Shown here: positions 1 through 9,614 of the stretch, in pieces
Layout: every line of letters begins with the position of its first letter
Position numbering within the stretch: the stretch's first letter is position 1
Assembly (NCBI GenBank): GCA_963920525.1
Contig: OY986437.1
Coordinates: 62,629,830-62,693,829, forward strand
Direction of reading: 5' to 3'
Length of the DNA stretch: 64,000 bases
Origin: Dichetophora obliterata
Lineage: Eukaryota > Arthropoda > Insecta > Diptera > Sciomyzidae
Translations under genes and position numbers: made by a program
Notes under the pieces: generated by a model
Databases searched by the model: none
Told to the model about the DNA's origin: nothing
What the model saw: only the letters and a program-made list of their open reading frames with translations

Positions 1-1082
1 TTATTGCAATAAAAACCACTTTGAATGTACCGGAAAAACAAAAATTACGGAATGACCACATCCGATTTGAATCAAATTTGGCATGGAGCATCAGTGACAA
101 AAATAAAAAAACTTGAATTGGTGGAAAATAGTTTGGCGTGATTTTTGGCAGAGTTACAGGGTGCACAAAATTTTAACGAAATTCATATCTCAAACATTTC
201 TAAACCGAATGTTCAATTTGAACTAATGCTAGAAAGCTAATTAAACCGAAAGCTGAACGCCTTTGTGGCTAGTGCTGCTGATTTTGTAATATAATTATTA
301 ATAATTGTAATCCACGTTTTAAAAATAAAAATAAAATAAAAAAAAAATAATTAAACCGAATTTATTCTAAGAATAGTTTTGGGAGATCTTAGTGGTTGGG
401 GATTTCCATTCCTTGTAACATACAGCAGCATTGAAAATAATATAATGGTTTTTTTGACCCCAGTTAAGTGTGCAAAATAAAAAAACAACAAGAAACTCAG
501 AGGGGTAACTAGCTGGAGGCTTGAAGAGACTGGATGGGAGCCTTCTTAGCCACTAGCAAACAGACGGAAAGGGGAGGTCCTTGTCAACTTCAACACAACC
601 AGAATCTGTACATACTATTTCGTTTTGTTGCAGACTCCCGCAGATAAATGGAAAATTACATGAAAGTGACATTATGTCAAAGAACTATTACACAAAAACG
701 GAAACTATCTGAAATCGTATCGATAATATTGCTACTGATACGGATATACGGAATTAAGATACACGCTCGTTAGCCACCCAGCCATGATTTCACACGCGTA
801 CAAGTATTGCAAAATCCCATATCCAATCATTTATCCATACCCTTGTATTTTACGTTAAGGAAAACTTAGAATTTTTTTTTAAGGATCCATATTTATGTAA
901 AGCTTATATTCAGAGTATTTAAAGAAAAAAAAGCCATTTAAAGAGAAATCATTAAATAAAATTCTAACAAGCAACATCAGTTTGCTTAACTTAATTTATT
1001 TAATTATCTTGGAACTTTATATGGCAACGTTGTTCATTTAGCTTTGCGCTATAACTAAGTATAAATATTATTTTAATATGGG
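1..1082. other. AT-rich sequence, nothing recognised
   Basis: I see no open reading frame of meaningful length, RNA gene or clear repeat boundary here. The sequence is AT-rich with short A runs (about 330-350 and 870-880). The stretch ends at the TTAA that borders the piggyBac element. Confidence 0.5.
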
Positions 1083-1302
1083 TTAACCCATATTCTCATA
1101 GCGTTGTCATATGACGACAGAAACATTGGCATGTCCAACGCGCCAGTGTACCGTTATCGCTGCACAGAAAAAAATAAAACAACAACAAGTGTATTCTTTG
1201 TTAATTGCTTTTTCATTATATATTTAGTTTGGCCTCGTCATTCAAATCGTTCACGTGTTCTAAGCTTTTCTTTGTGCTTGTTTTTTTAAAAAGTTCAAAA
1301 TT

Positions 1303-3277
1303 ATGAGTTCGGCTACAAAGTAAGTGAAAAAACTTATTAAATTAAAAAAAATAAGCAATACAAGTAACATAAAATTAAAATGTATACTTGTTTTCAAGAT
1401 TTTAACTAAAAATATTTATAAAAGTTCTGAAAAAATACACATGTTTTTTCAGATTTTATTTTGGTGTCGTCATATGACGACGCTATGAGAATACGAGTAC
1501 TAATATAAACTTTTTTTGTTTTCGGTTTTTTATCAGCAAATTTCTTACCGTAGCGGAGATTTTAGATATTTTAGACGAAGATAATGAAAATGAGTTTTTC
1601 ATCGAACCTCCGGATGTCAATATCTTGACTGATGAAGATTCAGATGAAGAAGGGGAAGTGGGAGGAAATAAAAATACTTTGTGTCGTAACCAACTGCTGG
1701 CACCTGCTGAAATTCGAAGAGCCAATGAAGAGCTTCCCACAAACGTTGATCAGCAAGACAGCAAAAGAAGAAAGGTGGATGTAAAAGAGGATAATGAAAT
1801 ACGTTGGAAACTAGGAGGAAAAACATCTAAAATCACAGAATTCCAAGTTCCTGACAATAATTTTGAGGAAAGCATGACTGCAGTCCAGTACTTTGAGCTT
1901 TTTTTCGATGAAGCATTGATTGACATCATTATCGCTGAAAGTACTAGATACTGCTTATCAAAAAATTGGCCGGACGTCAACTTGAGCGCAAAGGAGTTAA
2001 AAACTTTCTTTGGAATTTTGATGGTTTCTGGATATAATCAATTATCCAGTAAAGCATTTTTTTGGAGTACAGGCGATGATTTGCGCAACCATGCATTATA
2101 CATTTCCATGCGCTGAAACCGATTCGATACTATCATGAAGTCCCTGCATTTTCAAAGCAACGACAATTTAGACAAAAGTGTTAAGTTCTGCAAATTACGT
2201 CCACTTATATCTCACCTTCAAAAAGCGTTCATGAAGCACTTCCAACCAACGGAGTCAATATCACACGACGAAGCCATGGTACAGTACTTTGGAAAACACG
2301 GTTGTAAGCAAGCCATCCGAAATAAGCCAATACGTTTTGGATATAAAATTTGGTGTCAAAACTCACCATCTGGCTACCTTATTGCGTTTGAACCATATCA
2401 AGGAAAATCCTACCAGGGTAATGAAGAAATGGAAAGCCAATTTGGAAAATGTGCATCCACATTGTTGCATTTAATTGACCAATATCCATTATCGAAATCT
2501 ATGCTACCTTACCATTTCTTTTGCGATAATTTATTTACAACATTTCCTTTGCTCAAAGAGATGAAAAAAAGAGGCTTCAATTGCACCGGGACCATAAGAA
2601 ACAATCGTTTGGGTAACAATTGTTGTTTGGAAGATGTAAATGTGTTCAAAAAGAAAGAAAGAGGTTTTATACAGACTGCAATGGCAAATTACCAAAAAGA
2701 AGATTTCTATGTAACTAGGTGGAAAGACAATGCAGTGGTTACTGTAGCTTCAACTGTTTTTTCTGCAGATCCCGAGGGAAAAGCTAAAAGATGGAGTAGG
2801 TCAGACTTAAAATATGTTGATATTAGTATTCCATACTCCATACAAAATTATAACAAAAATATGGGCGGAACTGACCGAATGGATCAAAACGTAAATGCTG
2901 ACCGCATATCTATTCGAAGTAAAAAATGGTGGTGGTCACTATTTACTTGGATGCTGGATGTGTCAATTCAAAATGCTTGGCTTTTAGCCAGGCAGCATGA
3001 TACCAAACTCAAGCAAAAGTCTTTCCGTAGAGAAGTAGCAATGGCATATCTTATGTCAAGTAATAATTTACCAAAACCTGGGGGGAGAAAACCGAATTCC
3101 CAGCCTGGAGCTGATTCCATAAGATATGATCAATACATGCACTTTGTACAAAGAACAAAAAATAATAAGCAGAGACGCTGTGCTGGAGATAAATGTAAGT
3201 CAACTGTAAGGACAGAGTGCCAAAAATGTGACACAGGTTTGTGCATTGATTGCTTCGCACCATATCATCAGAAATAA
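1303..3277 (+). pseudogene. piggyBac transposase, one intron, one in-frame stop
   Basis: The protein would cut and paste the element at TTAA sites. I infer a start ATG at 1303, a short first exon 1303-1319, a GTAAGT donor at 1320 and a TTTTTATCAG acceptor ending at 1536. The reading frame then continues in phase from 1537 to 3277. The catalytic aspartates of the DDE/D domain are visible: D in SHDEAMV (about 2265), D in CDNLFTT (about 2525) and D in GGTDRMD (about 2872). The C-terminus has the cysteine/histidine-rich zinc finger of the family (CAGDKCKSTV through CIDCF). A TGA at 2114-2116 interrupts an otherwise open frame; sequence before and after is in the same frame and homologous across the stop. 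No other frameshift was seen. A stop suppressed by readthrough is possible but unlikely. Confidence 0.9.
1320..1536 (+). other. putative intron of the piggyBac transposase gene
   Basis: It begins GTAAGT and ends TATCAG after a T-rich tract, 217 bp, phase 2. Joining the flanks keeps the frame open from ATG 1303 into the conserved transposase. It contains, at 1466-1497, an inverted copy of the left terminal sequence including the 16-bp palindrome and GAGAATACG. The splice call is inference from consensus sites and frame only. Confidence 0.65.
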
Positions 3278-3557
3278 AAATATTTATTTTTTTATTTTTA
3301 ATGAATTTTTGTAAACAAATGTATTAAAACAAAAAATACCAATGAAGTAATAAATCTCTTAAACCTGAAATCAATATCAAAATTTTGTACACTTATTATC
3401 ATAGCGTCGTCATATGACGACACCCATTTTCCGGAAACCTGGACCCGATATGACAATTTTTTTTTCATATATATAGTAAAGGTAGCCTATACATGCTGTG
3501 AATCAAACATTATTATAATCGGATGATTATTTTATAACTCGGGAGAATACGGGTTAA

Positions 3558-4364
3558 TATGAATTTAAATTAAATTATTGTATAGTTAAGTGAAAATATT
3601 GATTACATGGAACTTCTAAATTTCAGTTGAATTCCTTAATTTATGTTAACATCTAAAATAAAATTTTTAAAAAATTATGATATATAATCAAAAATATCAA
3701 AATTTATATATAAAAAAATTAAAATATTCAGAGAGACAATTCACGATAGATACAATGCATTTGTCAATTGTCATTAATGCTCTTCTTCACGACAAACAAA
3801 AATTATGTAAAAAAATGTAAACATAGGGAGAAGATCAACTAAGATTCAGTAATAACCGCAAAAGAGATTACTTAATATGTTAGCTCTATAATGGAGAAAG
3901 TCTCCACTTGAACTCTCACGAGAATACTCTGAATAATTTCGATACCAAAGAATTAAACCATGTTACTACGCGAGAATAAATTTAACAAAACAGGTTTTTT
4001 ACTCACACTGGCATGATTATCGGTGAAGGCCTCCGCTCGATGATGATGCTTTGATGACGTCACTGCAAAAAAGTTAATGAATAATTCTGCTTATTTCGGA
4101 CATATTAAGAGCACTAATCACGTTTTTTTATCTTCTTGCAATCTTCTACCAAAATTTTAAGTAATTAAGTTTTTGTTTCCATTTTTACTGTTTAATTATT
4201 TAACTTATATTTATACTTAGTGTTTATAAAAATCTTTGAAACTCTTTACCCACTGTATACTTGTTTTATATTACCGTTTTATTTTCTATCTATTTTTTTC
4301 TTCTTATGTTTTACACTTTCCTCATAATTATTTTTTTTTTTGGTTCTCTGAATGCACTTAAGAC
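3558..4364. other. AT-rich intergenic, nothing recognised
   Basis: No coding potential, RNA gene or clear repeat is visible. The sequence ends at the left member of a diverged inverted repeat pair. Confidence 0.45.
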
Positions 4365-5082
4365 CTGTGGCTCGTTCCTGTAACTCGTAGCGATCGTAGT
4401 TACCGGACTCATATTACCGACTTGACGTCACTCTGACGTCACTCTCACATCATTCTCACCTGCAATGTTTCTGTACGAATCTGAATCGATTTCTGTTCGA
4501 TTCGTTCATTCCAAATCGATAAGCTGTCACATGTTCCGATTTCATTTCAATGGAACTTTTTAAAAAAGTTGTTCTGTACGTAAAGTGAATCGATAAAAAT
4601 GTGTCACTTTTATCACTGGCTTTGTGGCAAGTGAGAATTCTACCGATTTATGTAATGACAGTAATGTTGTGTTTTATTAGGTTATTAGTATTCGAAAAAT
4701 ATATTTAAAACTGGTTACTTTCATATAAGTTGAATTTTTTACTGATTGAAATATTTTTTGCTCTTAATATAGTTACAATTTTAAACGTAATGCAATTACG
4801 AAATAATACCTACAAACATAAAATTTAAAAATTCTAGCAAATCAATATATGCTACAGCAATGAAAAAGTACCCGGTTGCTAATGTTTGCTAAGTTCTCGT
4901 TGCACATCACTAAGTGTCAAATTATTTAAATTTATAATTGTTGATTATTTCCGCCAATATAACGAAGAGAACATCAAGTCAAATCATTAATTATATCAAT
5001 GGACAACACTCAAAAAGTAAGCTAAAATGATAAGGTAATGATATGTAAATTTAACTAATATAATTTATTTGAATATCAAATT

Positions 5083-5268
5083 AAATCCGGACGAGTTTCA
5101 AAAACCCAGCGACGACGGCTGTTGGACTTAATGAAGCAGCACCGGCACATCGGAAAGTGTCAATTTTTAAAAAGCGACGCAAGGAGGGAACATAACGTCG
5201 TTTAGGAGGCTGTTGCAAAGGAGCTTATTGCTATGGGTGGTTCCTCAAAAAAAGCTAATTGTCTTTAA
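5083..5268 (+). pseudogene. Remnant of a Myb/SANT-like (zeste-type) DNA-binding domain
   Basis: Reading the plus strand from 5083 gives a basic, helical segment containing TQRRRLLDLMKQHRHIGKCQ and, past a stop codon at about 5200, EAVAKELIAMGGSSKK. This spacing and residue pattern resembles the Myb/SANT-like domain found in zeste-like regulators and in accessory proteins of some insect DNA transposons. One in-frame TAG interrupts it, and the frame closes at about 5268. I assign it from memory of the family; a profile search would be needed to be sure. It is probably a leftover of the transposon that encloses it. Confidence 0.4.
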
Positions 5269-5324
5269 TATGTAAAATGAATTTATATAAATTTTAAGTT
5301 TTTTTATATCATTTTATTTATCAC

Positions 5325-7455
5325 TAGCTGATATACCCGGTGTTACTCGAGAGTCATTTATATAAACATTTTAATATACACTTTTCGATTAAATGTTTTG
5401 GTAAATTTTGGAATTTTGTAAAAACGTGTTGAATTTAAGTTTGAGACCACTATAAAAATATTAGTTAAAAAAATCTACCAAGCTTTTTTAACGAAGAAAT
5501 AATTTTATCACGGTTTTTTCACAATCAAACATTGTTTTTTAGTTCTAAACTGAATTTACTGGTTACTGGTAAGCATGTTACTTGCACTTCGCTAATGAAA
5601 ATCAAATTTATAAAAATCTTCCTAAAAATTTTTAGTAGTTTTTCCAGTTGGAAAATAACAATTGGATTGTCTCTAAATGAAAAATTAATACAAATTGAGT
5701 CTGATAGTTGATGTAATTTCTTAAATCTTCTGAATTCCTATTTTATACGAAAAATTGTACAGTCGCTTTTTAATGTAAATTAGCAAAAAAGTGTAAGTTA
5801 AGAAAGCAGTCGCTTTTTAATTTTTATTATAGTATATACAGCAACCTGTAACAATATTATCGACGTTAACAGTTGATCGACCTAAATTCAGCTGAAAAAT
5901 CTGCAAGAACAGTGCAAGAATTGGCATTATGTTATTTGCTGCAAGTTTACGCTGTGTGCGAAAAGAACTAAATTGAGTAACAGTTACCGAATTTCTAAAA
6001 TATTGGAATCGTGTTAGTAATGAAGTACTAATTTCTAATTTATAATAATTTCCAGCATACTTTTCGGCATACTTTTCGGCATACTTTCGGTTAGCACGCA
6101 ATTGAACCGAACAATTTGTTCAATGCAGCCAAGCTTACAACTATGATTGGAGAGTTAAAATGTCAAAATTTCGCTGTCTTTTATATGTCGGTACTTTAAT
6201 TAGCGTGGAAATTTGAATTTCAACAATATTGTTCAAATAACACATTAAACATGAAAGAATTAACTTTTACAGCAATCTTATTCACAGTCATCTTTTCGAT
6301 GATATAGTGATATATATAGAACATTTAAAGTACCATTGATAAAGAACTGAGTGACAACGGTGAAACAACAGTGAGAAAAATAACAAATCACAACAAAACA
6401 AATTTTTAACAGGAGGGGGGTGGGGGGTGGGTGGTGGGCAGGCAAAAAACTAAGTAGATTACTATAAGGAAACCAAAATGTTTGTAATTACTCTAGACAC
6501 AAAACTGCATTCTGAGATAAATGGGGGACGTTCAAACTATATAGAGAATTTTAACACAAAACTAAGTTTTATTAATAGTCTGGTATGAAAAAATAGATTT
6601 TTAGCCATAACTTTTGATTGGAAAGAGATATTGGGGTAATTTTTTCAGAGAAATTATTTTTGAGACTTGAATTTTTTGTAAAAAATATAAAAAAAACATT
6701 TTGGAAAAAATAAATTTCGCGAAAAAAATCAAAGGGGGTAACTTGTTGTTTTGATGACAAAAACAGTAAAATAATTTTTGCGCTTAGCTGGAAGAATTTT
6801 TGCAAATAAATGCTATGTCATATGAAAGGTAGTCAGATTTGCTGTTTTTAACTGATTTCATTTTTACAACAACAACAATTTTTGAGTAATTTCTTGAGTA
6901 AAAAGTCAATATTTTGGACCTTTTTTGGCATACTCATAAAACATATATACACTGACTAAACGGTACAGATCAACCTGTTTTTGTGAAGTGATTTTATTGA
7001 ACTTTTGAACAAAAAAAATTTGAATGAAATATATTAATGGACAGCGGAGATATTTGCATCGAAAGACCAAACTTTGATTTTCATGTCGTTTTTTTCTCAT
7101 TCTTAGGTAACGATGTTTTATGAAAAAGTCGTTGTACTGAAACTTTCTCCAATTTTGAAGATATGTGAGTGTTTTTGATGTCAAAATAACAAAAAATTTT
7201 TAAAATTAAATATACAAAAATCTCCGATGGTAAAAAGTTTTATAATAACAAAATTACCGTTAGTTGAAAAATTTCAGAGGGGGCGTGGCAAAAATTAAGT
7301 ATGTAACATTTTAAGTTGGGATAAGCTTAATATGTGTACCTAGTTTGAGCAAAATCCGTTGAGCCGTTTAGATTTGTATAAAGGCCAAACAAACAAACAA
7401 ACAAACAAACAAACAAACAAACAAACAGAAAATGAGTTTTATTACTATAGATTAA
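5325..7455. repeat. Dispersed repeat with CAAA tail
   Basis: It begins near CTAGCTGATATACCCGG and ends with a tract of nine or so CAAA units (7385-7426), followed by GAAAATGAG and TTTTATTACTATAGATT. This start and tail are characteristic of a common insect interspersed repeat class whose members contain phrases such as ATCCGTTGAGCCGTTTAGA and GGGGCGTGGCA, both present here (7262-7370). Related phrases recur at 25630-26830 and 32545-32790. No protein is encoded. A stretch at 6128-6195 belongs to another repeat also found at 61366-61430. Confidence 0.5.
6412..6438 (+). other. G-rich tract with G-quadruplex pattern
   Basis: Four or more runs of three to six G separated by one- to three-base spacers (GGGGGGTGGGGGGTGGG and onward) in otherwise AT-rich DNA. 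The pattern fits the canonical quadruplex rule; nothing indicates function. Confidence 0.6.
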
Positions 7456-7884
7456 ATTTAAAAAATCTAATACAATAGCATGTCTTTCTTTAATACGAGT
7501 TTAATATGGATAACAGATAAAATATAAAACAACAAAATAAGAACACAATTAATTTTTTTTTAAAGAATTTTGAAGTAGAATTACGTCTTACAGCGCGGTT
7601 TGCATGGCGGTCGTTTTCATAAATTTGTTCAAGCACATTTAACGCTTTTAGTGGATACTGGAGTATAAGTACAGCCTTTAATATTCAATTCAGTTTTATT
7701 ATTAACTTTAGCAAAGCATTTTGCATATTTTAAAATTGTCAATTTGTGAAACTCATTTGTGAAACTTCGCGATGATTTGGCACATTGGCAATAGTTATCA
7801 TTGTGGTAGGTTCTAGGCTCAGACTCGCTGATGGAGTGGACGTGACATTCAGCTGAAATCGATATTAATTTTGTAACAGGTTAG

Positions 7885-8540
7885 TCGAAGAGATGGCTGC
7901 ATTATCACCTTTTTCGCGTTCTGCTTCTACCACCATTGCGGCTGGACGACCGACTTCTACTTTTCTTCTGCGTCGAGTCATTGTTATTGCATTTTGTAGG
8001 ACCTCTGCTTGTATTGGCCATTGGTGTAGCTTTAATATTTTTAGGCTGATTATTAAAGAAAGATTTTCTTTATTAATCAGCTAAATTTTGATTGTTTATT
8101 CTGCACAAACCACTGTTTTGAAGAATGCAATATTTGCTATATTCAGCTATATTCCAGAATCCACCGTAGCGTAAATTTTCTTTTGGATTCGTAACGTTGT
8201 GAAAATTGGCCTTTTTGATCCCGAAATAAGTTGCATATCGGGCCAAATAGAACATGGGAAATCCAAAAGATTGACGATGACTACGGCTAAGGCAAATTCG
8301 TTCTGGATTGTGGAAATAATCTTTATATATAAGTCTGCAGAAACTTCAACGTGCAGCGCAATGTTGTAGTGTTATCGCCTTTTCCTCATCTGCTGCAACT
8401 GCCACAGCTACTTTTGTAGCTCCGCAATTTCATGCTCTTGTTGGGCTATTTCGTGGTTAGCCTGTATTTCTACGCTTAAAAGTGCTTCCTTCCAGCTCAT
8501 CCAGTTCTTTTACAAGCTGCTTATTTTGCAATCCATGGCA
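7885..8540. other. Degenerate sequence, no gene assignable
   Basis: Short open frames exist on both strands (Arg/Ser-rich on the minus strand at 7890-8020; a Glu/Gln/Leu-rich helical stretch on the minus strand at about 8400-8500), each broken by stops. They could be remains of a transposon-borne Myb/SANT protein, whose tail is often helical, but the similarity is too weak to name. Confidence 0.25.
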
Positions 8541-9086
8541 CGCTCTTTATTATAAAATTTTACCAAACATAAAATAAAATATATGTAATTAAACAGCTGC
8601 TTGTCATTTGACTCAATTTCGCAATGTTTCTTATTGATTTGTGTTCTTTTTCATCATGGTCCGAATATTTACCGATTTCAACGTGCAGAAACATTAGTTC
8701 TCACGAAATCGGTAACTAGGGGTCGATAACTCGTGACGTCACACAAATCGGTAACTTGCCGATTTTTTACAGGAACGAGCTACTGGTTTAAATTGTTTGT
8801 TTATTGCAAATTATTTTTTTTCTATGTATACCACTTGATTAAGTAAATTTTGTGTTTTTGTTCTTTTCCTATTTTTCATTGTTTTCTAAACGTACCACAT
8901 TTTCCTTCGATTCAGAACTGTTGACTGACTACTGATCCGGGTGTAGGAAAGCGAAGATTATCTTTGTTAGCAACAGGTGGTGAAAGTCTTTCTCCAAAAT
9001 TATTGGAAAAAGTTTTATTTCGCTGACTATACCAAGTGAACATAATTGTTCTGTGATAAACGCCTTGGCCTTAAATAAATTTCTTA

Positions 9087-9594
9087 GTGTTAATACTTTT
9101 ATTAAAATATTTTCTGTACATTTTGTTTTTTAAAGAACTTTGTTCTAATAAACTAAATACTGCTGTCAATGTCACGGAAGTCCACAAGATCGCCGCTGGT
9201 AAATCTTACCTATTTACACTAAACTCAGTGCTTGAAGTAAACGCAGTACTGGCAGCTAGAAAAAATTTGGCTGGTTCTAACATATACATACAAAAGGACT
9301 TCACAACAGATGAACGCAACAAAAGATATACTCTCCGCTAACTCGCTAAAAATGTACGAATTGCTGATAAGAACATAAAAGTTCGACTAGGTGACAATTT
9401 ACATCAACGATAAGCTCTTCACGTGTGCTGATGATAATATTGCTGCCTCGAATACATCTGACGCAGAATATCTTCGGAAGTTAGTGTCTTCAGTAAACTA
9501 CCAATGCAATATTGTGGTTAAGGAATCCAATGCAGTGCATGCCGCACCTGCCCAGCGTTCTTCAATTGCTGCTGCTGCCCCCCCCCTAATTTAG
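9087..9594 (+). pseudogene. LINE ORF1-like protein, broken
   Basis: The conserved part reads VTEVHKIAAGKSYLFTLNSV and then KDFTTDERNKRYTLR. This pattern resembles the RNA-binding C-terminal domain of LINE ORF1 proteins, which coat the transcript. A TAA at 9339-9341 lies inside the conserved motif, and reading continues in the same frame (LAKNVRIADKN). Near 9388 a frame change leads into TIYINDKLFTCADD up to 9594. The N-terminal coiled-coil and start codon were not identified. Its position immediately 5' of the endonuclease supports the ORF1 call. Confidence 0.6.
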
Positions 9595-9614
9595 ATTAAC
9601 AACTAGAAGTGTGT

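Larger units (their letters stand above)
1083..3557 (+). mobile_element. piggyBac-type DNA transposon with TTAA target sites
   Basis: The element is bordered by TTAA at 1083-1086 and 3554-3557. The inner ends read CCCATATTCTC on the left and, on the opposite strand, CCCGTATTCTC on the right, an inverted terminal repeat typical of piggyBac transposons. It carries one transposase gene on the plus strand, 3' of a small intron. A 16-bp perfect or near-perfect palindrome (GTCGTCATATGACGAC) occurs at 1103-1118, 1466-1481 and 3406-3421 and probably marks subterminal transposase-binding sites (inference). Total length of about 2.5 kb matches complete family members, so this is a nearly full copy inactivated by a point lesion rather than a fragment. 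Confidence 0.93.
4365..8785. mobile_element. Probable decayed DNA transposon bounded by diverged inverted repeats
   Basis: The left end reads CTGTGGCTCGTTCCTGTA at 4365. The right end, on the opposite strand, reads CAGTAGCTCGTTCCTGTA from 8785. Similarity continues inward for about 100 bp as TTACCG, GACGTCAC and AATGTTTCTG blocks in the same order. The ends resemble hAT termini, but the flanking 8-bp words (CTTAAGAC and GTTTAAAT) do not match well, so the superfamily is uncertain. Inside are a Myb/SANT-like remnant near the left end and a large dispersed repeat that probably inserted later. Confidence 0.45.

Noticed and set aside
1104..1289. Open frame on the plus strand at the left end of piggyBac
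   Set aside because: It overlaps the inverted repeat and untranslated leader, has no family resemblance, and the real transposase start fits ATG 1303 with an intron.
7385..7426. CAAA repeats considered as CRISPR-like or telomeric array
   Set aside because: The units are 4 bp without spacers; this is a simple repeat tail of a dispersed element.
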